Shown: positions 1-8,847 of the stretch, one piece after another
Layout of the letters: every line of letters begins with the position of its first letter
How positions within the stretch are numbered: position 1 is the stretch's first letter
From: Pandoraea fibrosis
GTDB taxonomy: Bacteria > Pseudomonadota > Gammaproteobacteria > Burkholderiales > Burkholderiaceae
Assembly (NCBI RefSeq): GCF_000807775.2
Contig: NZ_CP047385.1
Span: forward strand, 248,001-312,000
DNA length: 64,000 nucleotides
Reading direction: 5' to 3'
The notes under the pieces: model-generated
What the model saw: only the letters and a program-made list of their open reading frames with translations
What the model was told of the DNA's origin: nothing
Databases searched by the model: none
Position numbers and translations under genes: made by a program

Positions 1-1
1 G

Positions 2-1735
2 GCCGTGTCGCTCACTTTGATACCGATGTTGTGCAGCCGCTATCTCAGGCACGAGCAGGACGAAGGGCTGGGGCTGCGCGCCACGCAGTGGTTCGAAGAC
101 GGCTTCGTTTGGGTGCAGAACGGTTATGTGCGCAGCGTGGATTGGTGTCTCGCGCATCGCCGGTGGGTGATGGGAGCGGCGGCGGCCACGTTTGTCGCCA
201 CGGGCGTGTTGTTTGCCACGATTCCGAAGGGCTTCTTCCCGAGTGAAGACATCGGGCAGGTGCAGGTCACGGCCGAAGGTGCGCAGGACATTTCGTTCAC
301 GGCGATGTCGGCGCTGCTGCGTCAGGCGGGCGACATCATCCGTGCGAACCCGGCGGTGAAAACGGTGATCGTGTCGGCCAACGACAGCAATCAGGGCCGT
401 ATGTTCATCAACCTGAAGCCGCATGGCGAGCGTGCGCACATGAGCGAGGTGCTCGAAGGGCTGCGGCGCGACGTCAAGCAGGTGCCGGGGCTCAACGTCT
501 ACTTCAATCCGGTGCAGAACCTGCAACTGGGCGGCAAGCAGAGCAAGAGCCGCTATCAGTACGTGATGCAGAGCGTGAAGCCGGGCGAAATGCAGTTGTG
601 GTCCGACCGGCTGATGAACCTCATGCGTGCCGACCCGATCTTCCGGGATGTGACGACCGATGCGCAGATGAAGGGCCTGCAAGCGCAGCTCACCATCGAT
701 CGCGACAAGGCAAATACGCTGGGTGTGGCCATTGGCGACATTCGAAGCGCGTTGTACAGCGCGTTCGGCGAGCGTCAGGTCTCGACGATCTACACGCCGA
801 GCGACAGCTATCAGGTCATCCTTCAGGCTGACGATAACGACCGTCGCGACGAAGGCGCATTCGACAAGATCTATGTGCGCGGCAAGGGCGGTGCGTTGGT
901 GCCGCTCTCGGCGGTCGCCACGGTCGAGCGCAAGATGGGACCGGTGTCGGTGAACCATCAGGGTCAGTTGCAGGCGGTCACGCTGTCGTTCAATCTGGCG
1001 CCGGGCGCGGCGCTGGGCGACGCGTCGCAGAAGATCGTCGGCTTCCAGCAGCAACTGGGCTTCCCGCCGAGCATCATCACGAGTTGGGGCGGCGATGCGG
1101 CCGCGTTCCAGAAGTCGCAGTCCAGCCAGATCGTGCTGCTGGTCGGCGCGCTGCTCGTGATCTATGTGCTGCTTGGCGTGCTGTACGAGAGCTACATCCA
1201 TCCGATCACGATTCTCGCGGGCTTGCCGTCGGCGGCCGTCGGGGCGCTGATTACCCTGCGCTTGTTCGGTATGGACCTGTCGCTGATCGCGGTGATCGGT
1301 GTCCTGATGCTCATCGGTATCGTGAAGAAGAACGCGATCATGATGATCGACTTCGCACTCGACGCGCAGCGCAACGGCGGCATGACACCCCTTGAGGCGA
1401 TTCGTCAGGCATGTGCGTTGCGCTTCCGTCCGATCATGATGACGACGCTCGCGGCACTCATGGGCGCGTTGCCGATTGCGCTGGGGCTCGGTGCGGGCGC
1501 GGAACTGCGTCAGCCGCTCGGTCTGGCCGTGGTCGGTGGCTTGCTGTTCTCGCAGGTCATCACGCTCTACATCACGCCGGTGATCTATCTCTATCTCGAT
1601 CGCTTCGCAGGCAAGGGGCCACTGGTACTGCCCGGCGACAAGGCAGCGAACGACGCCCCCGAGTCGGACCATAGCGGCGCGAGCGGGCATGGCTCGGCCC
1701 GCATCGAAGGTCCTCATGCAGGCACGGCGCACTGA
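2..1735 (+). CDS. RND multidrug efflux transporter, inner-membrane permease (5'-truncated by window edge)
   Basis: The reading frame is open from the first bases, so only the C-terminal ~577 residues are present (a full RND permease has ~1030). The protein is the proton-driven inner-membrane pump of a tripartite efflux system of the HAE1/MdtBC-AcrB type. Visible are the periplasmic porter/docking part (roughly residues 75-370 of this fragment) and a block of hydrophobic helices from about residue 380. The helical block contains the family motif GIVKKNAIMMIDFAL and the RFRPIMMTT loop. The tail after the last helix is polar and low in complexity. Its membrane-fusion and outer-membrane partners would lie upstream, outside the window. 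The substrate cannot be told from this half. The family call is firm; the subfamily (MdtC/MuxC-like) is tentative. Confidence 0.93.
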   Translation, partial: AVSLTLIPMLCSRYLRHEQDEGLGLRATQWFEDGFVWVQNGYVRSVDWCLAHRRWVMGAAAATFVATGVLFATIPKGFFPSEDIGQVQVTAEGAQDISFTAMSALLRQAGDIIRANPAVKTVIVSANDSNQGRMFINLKPHGERAHMSEVLEGLRRDVKQVPGLNVYFNPVQNLQLGGKQSKSRYQYVMQSVKPGEMQLWSDRLMNLMRADPIFRDVTTDAQMKGLQAQLTIDRDKANTLGVAIGDIRSALYSAFGERQVSTIYTPSDSYQVILQADDNDRRDEGAFDKIYVRGKGGALVPLSAVATVERKMGPVSVNHQGQLQAVTLSFNLAPGAALGDASQKIVGFQQQLGFPPSIITSWGGDAAAFQKSQSSQIVLLVGALLVIYVLLGVLYESYIHPITILAGLPSAAVGALITLRLFGMDLSLIAVIGVLMLIGIVKKNAIMMIDFALDAQRNGGMTPLEAIRQACALRFRPIMMTTLAALMGALPIALGLGAGAELRQPLGLAVVGGLLFSQVITLYITPVIYLYLDRFAGKGPLVLPGDKAANDAPESDHSGASGHGSARIEGPHAGTAH

Positions 1736-1750
1736 CGCGCTGATGTTCTG

Positions 1751-1806
1751 ATACCGAAGGCAGGCAGAGCAAAAGCCTCTGCTTGCGCCACCTGCCTTCG
1801 GGGTAT
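1751..1806 (+). terminator. Long inverted repeat after the RND gene, probable terminator
   Basis: Arms CCGAAGGCAGG (1754-1764) and CCTGCCTTCGG (1791-1801) pair perfectly over 11 bp. The pairing continues outward as ATA/TAT after a 2-nt bulge, and the interior (cagagc-aaaa-gcctctg) folds again. It begins 18 nt after the RND stop codon. No T-run follows, so it is either a hairpin that protects the 3' end or a non-canonical terminator. Confidence 0.6.
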
Positions 1807-1980
1807 CACGCGGCCATCCAACCCGCGTAGGCAAGGCATGCAACGTGCCTTGTGAAATCACTGATTAGCGCCGTTGGCACACGACGTTGTGAATACTCTC
1901 GCTGCGGTTGGGGTAATTCCGACGCTGGCAAATCTCGGCATGACGTCACCGATTCCCGGTGATCCGCGTACACCCTCGTT

Positions 1981-2004
1981 CGGCACATCATTTCCGGCAC
2001 ATCA
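1981..2004. repeat. Direct repeat CGGCACATCA x2, 14-bp period
   Basis: The 10-mer CGGCACATCA occurs at 1981-1990 and exactly again at 1995-2004. A tandem pair upstream of the pilus operon could be a binding site for a dimeric regulator. Inference only. Confidence 0.4.
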
Positions 2005-2019
2005 CGACGCTATGACGAT

Positions 2020-2047
2020 GTGCATCGACTTATCGGAATCGATGCGC
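2020..2047. repeat. Inverted repeat GTGCATCGA / TCGATGCGC upstream of pil operon
   Basis: The arms 2020-2028 and 2039-2047 pair over 9 positions, one of them a G-U type mismatch, around a 10-nt loop. It lies ~165 bp upstream of the pilin start and could be an operator or an RNA hairpin in the leader. Confidence 0.4.
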
Positions 2048-2213
2048 GAATGGGCGGTTTCTTGTCCTGTGCAATTGTCAATTTGCGAAAAGTCGGGTTA
2101 GCACGCGACAACGGGGTGTTGGGGGTTCAGGCATAAATCGCCCCTGTCGCGGCTTAGGGGAGACATCGCTTCGCCGCGCCATCTTTCCAAACGAATTGCT
2201 CAGGATGAGGGAT

Positions 2214-2852
2214 ATGAACATGCAAGTGAACGGGGGCGCACTCGTGCAGATGAAAAGCAAAATGGTCAGCCGCTTGAACAAGCGCCGTCAGCGCGGTGTG
2301 ACGCTGGTGGAGCTGTCGGTGGCCGTGGCCGTGATGGGCCTGATCATGGCCGGTGCGATGGTCGGCGTGCCGCGACTGATGAATTCGGTGCGTGTGAATC
2401 AGGAAATCAAGGACTGGCAGATGGCGGTGGTGTCGGTGCAAAACGCCGTGATGTCGGGGCAATTGAATGCCACAACCACGATGGTAAGCGTGCACGATCT
2501 GGGCATTTTCGGCTCGATGCAGCGCATCGGGACGACCAACAATTACCTCAATCGATTTGGCGGAACCGTCACGCCAGAGGTGATTACCAGCGGTGGGGGA
2601 AATTTGCCGACGTTCGGACTGAAGATCCAGTCCAAAGATCTGCCAAGCGAGCAATGTCAGCGGCTCTTCACCTCGATGCATCCGAGCTTTGCCACGATCA
2701 AGGTGAACAACACCGAATTAAAGACCATGACGACCTCTTTCGCCATGAATGATCTGGCGACGGCATGCCGTTCCTCAGCGAAGGTAGGCGATACCGACGG
2801 CCAGAACGATGTGACCAAGGCGGATGTCGAGTTCACCATCGGCGGCGCCTGA
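2214..2852 (+). CDS. pilS: Type IVb major prepilin, PilS-like
   Basis: Structural subunit of a type IVb (thin) pilus. A basic leader ending KRRQRG is followed by VTLVEL and a hydrophobic helix (VAVAVMGLIMAGAMVGV). This is the prepilin peptidase site, with cleavage after Gly28 and the conserved Glu at mature position 5. The ~190-residue mature length, the leader of more than 25 residues and the two C-terminal cysteines (CQRLF... and TACRSS) fit PilS of R64-type pili rather than type IVa pilins. In-frame ATG codons stand at 2205, 2214 and 2220, and a GGATGAGG stretch just upstream favours 2214 or 2220. It is the first gene of the pilus operon here, whereas pilS lies late in the R64 order. Confidence 0.88.
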   Translation: MNMQVNGGALVQMKSKMVSRLNKRRQRGVTLVELSVAVAVMGLIMAGAMVGVPRLMNSVRVNQEIKDWQMAVVSVQNAVMSGQLNATTTMVSVHDLGIFGSMQRIGTTNNYLNRFGGTVTPEVITSGGGNLPTFGLKIQSKDLPSEQCQRLFTSMHPSFATIKVNNTELKTMTTSFAMNDLATACRSSAKVGDTDGQNDVTKADVEFTIGGA

Positions 2853-2907
2853 TCCCGTGATCGAACCCCATCCGGCAATTCAGCATTGAATTCGACGTGA
2901 GGAAAAG

Positions 2908-3462
2908 ATGCGCATCAAAAGGATGCTAACTGTCGCGGTGGCGTCGACGGTAGGGTCGAGTCCGGTCTTCGCTCTGGAGCGAGTGCAAGCCGAACTCCGG
3001 TCGGCCGACATCGAGATCGCCTTCGCCAGCCATAAGCCGCTGATGGCCGGCGGCGCAGCGGCAGCGGCGACACCGTCGCCTGCGCTCGCGAGTGCGCTGG
3101 CGCCGCTGCCATCGGTCGACGTGTCGTCGGATGTGGCGCATGCGCCAGCGTCGTTGTCCCAGGCGGCGGCGTCGGCGGAGCCGGTCGCGCCGGTCGAAGT
3201 CCGCGAACTTCTCGAGCTGTTCATGTCGCCTGGCGACGGCCGCGTTTCCGTCGCTCTTCAGCGGTATCTGGAGGCGCATGGCTGGCAGCTCGCGTGGGAA
3301 ATCGAACGCGACTTCCCTATCGACTATCCGGCTACGTTCACAGGGGACTTTCTCGGCATCGTCGAGCAAATCGTCGTCTCCCTGCAGAACACCGATGCGC
3401 CCATTCGCGTGAAAGTCTACGAGGCCAACCGCGTGCTGCGCGTCGTTCACGCCACACAATAA
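2908..3462 (+). CDS. TcpQ / PilL C-terminal-domain pilus assembly protein
   Basis: 184 residues with an N-terminal export signal (hydrophobic to about residue 22, VFA), an Ala/Pro-rich linker (about 48-98) and a TcpQ-type domain from about residue 100. The domain shows the typical features WQLAWEIERDFPIDYPA, FTGDF and a final VYEANRVLRVV strand. In toxin-coregulated and R64-type pili this domain assists secretin assembly in the outer membrane. The start has a good GAGG ribosome site 5 nt upstream. It stands where pilL would be expected, directly before the secretin gene, but it is much shorter than R64 PilL and keeps only the C-terminal domain. The periplasmic or outer-membrane location is inferred. 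Confidence 0.8.
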   Translation: MRIKRMLTVAVASTVGSSPVFALERVQAELRSADIEIAFASHKPLMAGGAAAAATPSPALASALAPLPSVDVSSDVAHAPASLSQAAASAEPVAPVEVRELLELFMSPGDGRVSVALQRYLEAHGWQLAWEIERDFPIDYPATFTGDFLGIVEQIVVSLQNTDAPIRVKVYEANRVLRVVHATQ

Positions 3463-3514
3463 CGAGCGCTGCGCATCCCCCCGGGCGCGGCCACCATCAC
3501 GGAAGCGGTAATCC

Positions 3515-5278
3515 ATGAGAAAGCGACTTGGCGTGTTGTGCGCCACAACGTTTCTGACGGCGTGCGGCACGCCAGGCATGCTCACCCAGACCGACGCGAA
3601 CGTTTCGCAGGCGCGCACGGAGGGGCAAGCGGCGTTCGAGACCTATTCGGCAGCGCCGATTCGCGCCATCGAGCATGTGGAGGGGGCATGGCTCGCGAAG
3701 CGCTCCGTTCCCATCAACGCCTCGATCGCACTTCCCGATTTCTTCAAACGCAATGTGCGCTTCGCCACGGGCGCACCGCTGCCGATCTCGATCGTGCTCG
3801 CACAGGTAGCACGCGGCAACGGCCTGACCATCCGCATGGCCTCCGACGTGTCGTGTGTGGCCGGTGGCGGCGCTGGAGGCGGCGGCAACCGTGGCGCCAA
3901 TCGCGCAGGCGGCCCCGCCAACCTCTTTCAACTGAACTGCTCCGATACGGGCGAGCCGACGGTGCCGCTGCAATACTCGGGCACGCTCTCCGGACTGCTC
4001 GACACCATCGCGCATCGGACCGGCACGCACTGGAGTTATCGCGACGGTGTGGTGCATTTCGCACGCTATGTCACGCGCACGTTCCAGATCAAGATGATGC
4101 CCGGCAGTTCGTCGTACTCGGCATCGGTGGGCAAGGCCTCGCAGATGAAGGCGAATCGCGGTGCGGCCGGTGGGAGTGGTCCGGGCAACTCGGCTGGCGG
4201 TGTCGATCTGAGCTTCAATGCCGACGCCAACGTCAGCGTGGAATCTGAACTCGATTACTGGTCGGACCTCGTGCGCACGGTGTCGGACATGCTCTCCGAA
4301 GGGGGGCGTGTGACGCCGTCCGTCGTGACGAGTTCGCTCGTCGTGAGCGATACGGCCGACGTCATAGAGCGCGTGGCGAGCTACATCGACGCCGAAAACG
4401 CCGTGCTGGGCCGTCAGGTCAAACTGCGTGTGCAGGTGTACTCGGTAGCCCTCGAAGAGAATTCTGCCGCTGGCGTCGACTGGGATCTGGTGTATCAGGC
4501 GGCCAGCGGCATTACGCTGGGTCTGGCCGGTCCCGCGGCGGGGGGCACGCTGATGTCGCGCAAGGGCGGACTTCAGCTCAACAAGATCGACAGCGGCAGA
4601 TTCCGCGGGTCCGGCGCGTTCCTCCGCGCACTCAGCCAGCAGGGGCGCGTGAGTACGGTGATCGACACCACGGTCGTCACGCTGAACAATCAACCGGCGC
4701 CGGTCGCCGTCACCCAGAATCAGGGCTTCGTCGCGCAAACGAAGATGACGCCCGGCAACTATGGCGGGCAGGCGGTCGTGACGGCCGAGCAGTCGGTGCT
4801 GACGACGGGCTTCGTCATGAACTTGCTGCCCACGCTGATGGACAACCGTAGCGTGATGTTGCAGGTACAGATCGATATGTCCGACCTGAAGAAACTCGAC
4901 AAGATCAATCTGCGCACGGGGAAGGAAGCGCCAAGCGGCACGAACCCGGACACCGGCAGCGGTTCGGATGCGAGTGCGGAAATCGGTTCCGATGGTGTGA
5001 AGATCGACGTGGGCGGCAAGAAGGACGAACGATCGGGTACCGATGACGGACTCGGCGTGGGGACATTCATGCAGTTGCCGATTACGGCGTCGATCCAGAC
5101 CATGCAACGCGCGTCGCTCAAGTCGGGCGATACGCTGGTGCTCAGCGGCTTCCGCCGCCGCGACGATTCGACCGATCGCGATGGCATCTTCAATTACCAG
5201 GGCGGCACCAAGGAGGCGCGCCAGCAGGTCAAGGAAGTCGTCATTCTGATTTCGCCGGAACTGACCGAGGGCGTGTGA
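3515..5278 (+). CDS. pilN: PilN-family lipoprotein secretin of the type IVb pilus
   Basis: Outer-membrane channel for the pilus. The N-terminus is a lipoprotein signal with lipobox LTAC and lipidated Cys17. The middle holds a Gly/Ala-rich stretch (about residues 110-130) and small ring-building domains. The C-terminal part (about 290-587) is a secretin barrel with conserved features such as VAVTQNQGFVAQ, a TTGFVMNLLPTL strand, and LKSGDTLVLSGF near the end. Length 587 is normal for PilN/BfpB secretins. It is followed after one base by pilO (TGA-C-ATG), so the two are translationally coupled. Confidence 0.92.
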   Translation: MRKRLGVLCATTFLTACGTPGMLTQTDANVSQARTEGQAAFETYSAAPIRAIEHVEGAWLAKRSVPINASIALPDFFKRNVRFATGAPLPISIVLAQVARGNGLTIRMASDVSCVAGGGAGGGGNRGANRAGGPANLFQLNCSDTGEPTVPLQYSGTLSGLLDTIAHRTGTHWSYRDGVVHFARYVTRTFQIKMMPGSSSYSASVGKASQMKANRGAAGGSGPGNSAGGVDLSFNADANVSVESELDYWSDLVRTVSDMLSEGGRVTPSVVTSSLVVSDTADVIERVASYIDAENAVLGRQVKLRVQVYSVALEENSAAGVDWDLVYQAASGITLGLAGPAAGGTLMSRKGGLQLNKIDSGRFRGSGAFLRALSQQGRVSTVIDTTVVTLNNQPAPVAVTQNQGFVAQTKMTPGNYGGQAVVTAEQSVLTTGFVMNLLPTLMDNRSVMLQVQIDMSDLKKLDKINLRTGKEAPSGTNPDTGSGSDASAEIGSDGVKIDVGGKKDERSGTDDGLGVGTFMQLPITASIQTMQRASLKSGDTLVLSGFRRRDDSTDRDGIFNYQGGTKEARQQVKEVVILISPELTEGV

Positions 5279-5279
5279 C

Positions 5280-6635
5280 ATGACGCGCATATTGTCTAAC
5301 CAGCTCGTCGTCGGTGCGCAGTGGGAGACATTGATCGGCTTGCAGAAGGAGCCTACGGAGATCCGTGGACTCGCCCGGAGTCGCGACGCCTCGCACTACG
5401 CGGTGGCCGACGACGGTGCCGGCACACGCACGGCGGGACTGTTCTCGCTGGATCTTTCGGTCAACGTGCAGAGCGGACTCGAGTGGTATGCGTTGGGCGC
5501 GGTTCTTGGGGAGATGATCGACGCGCCGAACGTGGCGTTCGTGCATCCCGATCCCGACGACGCGTCTGCCATGGTCCTCGTCACGTTGCGCGATCGGCGT
5601 CCGGAGCTGGATCTGATCGTGCCTACCTCGGAACTCGGCACCCGGCTGGAGCAATGGGCCGCAGAGATCGAGAGCGGCATCAAGATTGTGGGCGTTGCCC
5701 CCTTGAATGGCAGCGGCGTCGATTTGACACTCACGCTCGACGACATTGCGGCGCAGGTGCGCAAGGAGCCCCCGCGCGACGCGCGTTTACTGGCTGTGCG
5801 CAAGCCGTTACCGGCACGGAAACTCAAGCTTGCCGCCATCTCGCTCGCCGCGCTCTCGCTGCTCTCGATGGCTGGCTGGTGGGGATGGAGTTGGTACGAG
5901 GCACAGCAACAGGCCAAGCTCGCCGCAGCCAATCGGGTCGACCCGGTGGACGCCTATCGCAGCGCGCTTGCCCGTGCCATTGCCGCGGAGCCTTTTTCGG
6001 CAGGCGCGTCGTATGCCCGGCGCGTGCAATACGCGGTGCAATCGTTGCCCGCGAGTGCTGGCGGATGGCGTCCGGCGTCCATCGAGTGCCGGGGCGATCG
6101 TTGTGAAATCCAGTGGCGTCGTCAAGAGGGCGGCACGTTCGATTTGCTCCTCTCGCAGCGGCCCAACGCGCAGATTGTCGATCTCGATAACGCGCGCGAG
6201 ATCATGACACCTGCGGATACCCTTCCCCCTGTCTCGGCGCCGGCCCGAGCCATGCCCGTTGCGACGGACGCGGAAGGACTCGCGGACAACGAAGACGAAG
6301 TCGACGATGGCGACGCCCGCGTGACGCCCGTGCCACGCACGCAGTTCCTGCGCACGGCGGGCGCGCGTCTGCAATCGCTCGGCGACTACGGCATGGACAT
6401 CTCGCTGTCGATGCCCCAGCCGCTCGTTCAGGCGCCGCAGGCCGTCACCACACGTAGCGATGTGCCGCCGCCGATTGCCAAGGGGGAATGGAAGATGGCC
6501 GGTCATCTGGCGTTCGTCGATTCGGTAGCGGGTCTGATGATGCGCGCCGGCAACATGTCGTTGCACGAGTTGACGATCGTGATCGACGACACCAAACCCG
6601 TCTTCTCTGCTCGAGGAACCTACTATGTCCATTAA
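5280..6635 (+). CDS. pilO: Type IVb pilus protein PilO (PilO2 family)
   Basis: 451 residues. A cytoplasmic N-terminal region of ~180 residues is followed by one membrane helix (about 185-205, ending GWWGWSWYE). A periplasmic C-terminal half starts with a helical EAQQQAKL stretch. The periplasmic part has a CRGDRCEIQW element typical of PilO2-like proteins. PilO links the inner-membrane platform to the secretin; this role is inferred from the family. It begins one base after pilN, and its end overlaps pilP by 11 nt. Confidence 0.83.
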   Translation: MTRILSNQLVVGAQWETLIGLQKEPTEIRGLARSRDASHYAVADDGAGTRTAGLFSLDLSVNVQSGLEWYALGAVLGEMIDAPNVAFVHPDPDDASAMVLVTLRDRRPELDLIVPTSELGTRLEQWAAEIESGIKIVGVAPLNGSGVDLTLTLDDIAAQVRKEPPRDARLLAVRKPLPARKLKLAAISLAALSLLSMAGWWGWSWYEAQQQAKLAAANRVDPVDAYRSALARAIAAEPFSAGASYARRVQYAVQSLPASAGGWRPASIECRGDRCEIQWRRQEGGTFDLLLSQRPNAQIVDLDNAREIMTPADTLPPVSAPARAMPVATDAEGLADNEDEVDDGDARVTPVPRTQFLRTAGARLQSLGDYGMDISLSMPQPLVQAPQAVTTRSDVPPPIAKGEWKMAGHLAFVDSVAGLMMRAGNMSLHELTIVIDDTKPVFSARGTYYVH

Positions 6636-7092
6636 GCTCCGCCGCACGGCATGGATGACGACGGCCGTGGTGGCGTCGTCGTTGATGCCCCACATGCCTG
6701 TGAATGCCGCAGAAACGATCGACGCGTTTGCCCGTGCCCACCTCAAGTCGTCGCAGGAGACACTGACGGCCGACGGCACGGCGTCGTCGTCCGCCACGAT
6801 CAGTGCGGCGCCCGACGTGCTGCCGGAACTGATGTTCATTCACGGCGTTGACGACACCACGGTGGCTTATCTCCGGGTCGATGGCCGCTTTGGCTACAGC
6901 GTGAGCGACGGTGACCGCTTCGGTGACTGGCGAGTGGTGAAGATCGGCAGCGATTTCGTGGACGTGACGCGAGGCGGCAGGTCGCAGCGATTGCTCCTGC
7001 CCAATGCGATGGGGGCGTCCTCATTGGGCGATGCACAGGCGAGTCGCGCGAGACTCGGTTCATCGGGGCGACGCAATGGCGAAGATTTCTGA
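6625..7092 (+). CDS. pilP: Type IVb pilus biogenesis protein PilP
   Basis: 155 residues with a Sec signal (hydrophobic core about 9-24, ending PVNAAE). A small beta domain follows, containing VDGRFGYSVSDGDRFGDWRV and IGSDFVDVTRGGRSQRLLLP, the pattern of PilP/GspC-like homology-region proteins. It is predicted to be periplasmic and to connect the inner-membrane complex with the PilN secretin. GAGGAACCTACT before the ATG is a reasonable ribosome site. It overlaps pilO by 11 nt and pilQ by 17 nt, showing a tightly packed operon. Confidence 0.82.
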   Translation: MSIKLRRTAWMTTAVVASSLMPHMPVNAAETIDAFARAHLKSSQETLTADGTASSSATISAAPDVLPELMFIHGVDDTTVAYLRVDGRFGYSVSDGDRFGDWRVVKIGSDFVDVTRGGRSQRLLLPNAMGASSLGDAQASRARLGSSGRRNGEDF

Positions 7093-8794
7093 GCGTTTCC
7101 AGGCGGCGCTCTCGCGCGTCAATGCGCGTGGCGGGACCGTGGCGCGGCCCATTGGCGAGCTTCGCGTCGACGACATTCAGATGCAGGGCTGGCGACAGGA
7201 TCTCGGCATCACATTGGCCGGGGCGGAGAACGGGTCACTCGTGCTCGTTGCACCGAAGCCCCGGCTCTTTCTGGTTCTGCTGGAGCACACGACGTTCGTG
7301 CGCATGCAGGGCTCCGATCTGTTGTCGCGTTTCGAGCAGGCCGTGCGTGCAACACATCGGCTGGATCTCGAAGGGATTTACGTCGGTACGACCGAAGAGA
7401 TCCTGCTCATGCAGTCGCGTCTGCAACAGCAGAACGACGCCGGCGCCCGGACCGAAGAGCAACGCACCGGGGCCTATCGAAACTTCGATCTGATCATCGA
7501 GCGTGCCATCGACGCGAAGGCGTCCGACGTTCACTTCGAGTTTCGCGAAGGACAGCACGTGCGCGTGCGCATGCGCATTCACGGCAAGCTGCGCGTGACC
7601 AGCGAAACCGATCGTCTCTCGCGCGACTATCACGCCATGCTCGATGCCGTGTCGGCGGCGTATAACTCGCGCGCCGACCCCAGCAGCCGAAGCCACAACC
7701 ACTTCGACGAGGATCAGCACCAGAGTTGCTCGATCCCGCTGAATCTGCGCAATCGCAAGTATCAGCTTCGCTTGCAGAGTATCCGCGAGAATCGCGGCGT
7801 CGATGTGGTGATACGACTGCTTGTCAACGAAGCGATGGACGACGACGTGCTGTCGCTCTCCGAGCTCGGTTACTCCGACGATCAGATCGAAGTGCTCGAG
7901 AACGCGGTATATCGCAGTCCGGGACTGACGATCATCGCGGGGGAGACCGGGTCGGGCAAGTCGACGACCCTGCGCACGATGATGCGATACGAGCGCGACT
8001 CCGGTAAGAAATTCTTTTCCATCGAAGATCCGGTCGAGTACATCCAGCCGCATGTGACGCAGATTCCGATTCAGCGGCGAGCCGAAGACGGCCACGGCGA
8101 ATCGGCGTTCGGCGCGGCGGCGAAGGTGCTGCTGCGTGGCGATCCGGACAAGCTCATGCCCGGCGAAATCCGCGACATCGAGACCGGCTCGTTCGCCAAG
8201 TCGATGACGGAGACGGGGCATCAGGTGTTGTCCACGGTGCACGCGTCGAGCGCGTTCGGCATCATCCCGCGATTGATCAGCGATGAGATCGGCATGCCGG
8301 TCTCGGCCGTGACGTCCCCCAACTTTCTGACCGCCATGGTCTATCAGAAGCTCATTCCGGTGCTGTGCGAGCACTGCAAACTGCCGGCCGTGGGGCATCT
8401 CGACGAGGCGACATTGTGCGTGATCGCGGGCCTTGGCATCGACACCGCGCGGGTGCGTGTCGCGGGGCCCGGCTGCGATCACTGCAAGGGGCGAGGCACG
8501 GCCGGGCAGACGGTCGTGGCAGAGGTCTGCGAACTGTGCGACGAATTGCTCGACCTGCTGCGTCAGTCGAAATTCTGGGAGGCACAGCGCTATTGGCGCG
8601 CGCAACACGACGGCGATCTGACGAGTCCGGTCATGTGCGGCAAGTCGGCCATGGAGCACGCGATCTACAAGATGGCGCTCGGCCTCATCGATCCGGGCGA
8701 CATCGAGGCGGCGTTCCACAAGCTCAAGAAATTCGAGACGTGGAAGGGCGGCGCTACGGCGCCTCAACCTCCGCGTCGTTTGGCGAGCGTGTAA
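7076..8794 (+). CDS. pilQ: Pilus assembly ATPase PilQ (GspE/PulE family)
   Basis: 572-residue hexameric motor of the type IVb pilus. The Walker A motif GETGSGKST is at residues 289-297 (Lys295), followed by an Asp box (FFSIEDPVEYI) and a Walker B-like PGEIRDIET near residue 361. There is a His-box-like TGHQVLSTVHASS. Two Cys pairs (CEHC, CDHC) form the zinc-binding module seen in GspE-type enzymes. An upstream in-frame ATG at 7004 exists, but MAKISERF at 7076 is preferred because the extra 24 residues are basic and unlike the family. The start lies inside the end of pilP. Confidence 0.92.
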   Translation: MAKISERFQAALSRVNARGGTVARPIGELRVDDIQMQGWRQDLGITLAGAENGSLVLVAPKPRLFLVLLEHTTFVRMQGSDLLSRFEQAVRATHRLDLEGIYVGTTEEILLMQSRLQQQNDAGARTEEQRTGAYRNFDLIIERAIDAKASDVHFEFREGQHVRVRMRIHGKLRVTSETDRLSRDYHAMLDAVSAAYNSRADPSSRSHNHFDEDQHQSCSIPLNLRNRKYQLRLQSIRENRGVDVVIRLLVNEAMDDDVLSLSELGYSDDQIEVLENAVYRSPGLTIIAGETGSGKSTTLRTMMRYERDSGKKFFSIEDPVEYIQPHVTQIPIQRRAEDGHGESAFGAAAKVLLRGDPDKLMPGEIRDIETGSFAKSMTETGHQVLSTVHASSAFGIIPRLISDEIGMPVSAVTSPNFLTAMVYQKLIPVLCEHCKLPAVGHLDEATLCVIAGLGIDTARVRVAGPGCDHCKGRGTAGQTVVAEVCELCDELLDLLRQSKFWEAQRYWRAQHDGDLTSPVMCGKSAMEHAIYKMALGLIDPGDIEAAFHKLKKFETWKGGATAPQPPRRLASV

Positions 8795-8847
8795 GTTGCG
8801 CCGCGCCATTCGTCTTGCCATTTATCTGAAACGCAGCGCTACTGCCT

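Larger units (their letters stand above)
1807..2213. other. Non-coding stretch upstream of the pilus operon
   Basis: About 400 bp with no convincing gene. It is visibly more AT-rich than its surroundings and presumably carries the pil operon promoter. Small symmetric elements inside it are listed separately. A TCACCG...CGGTGA mini-hairpin is also visible near 1945-1963. I could not pick a confident sigma-70 promoter. Confidence 0.5.

Noticed and set aside
1874..1892. Sigma-54-like TTGGCAC...TTGTG upstream of the pilus operon
   Set aside because: The -12 GC is missing and the spacing is one base off, so it does not meet the strict sigma-54 rule.
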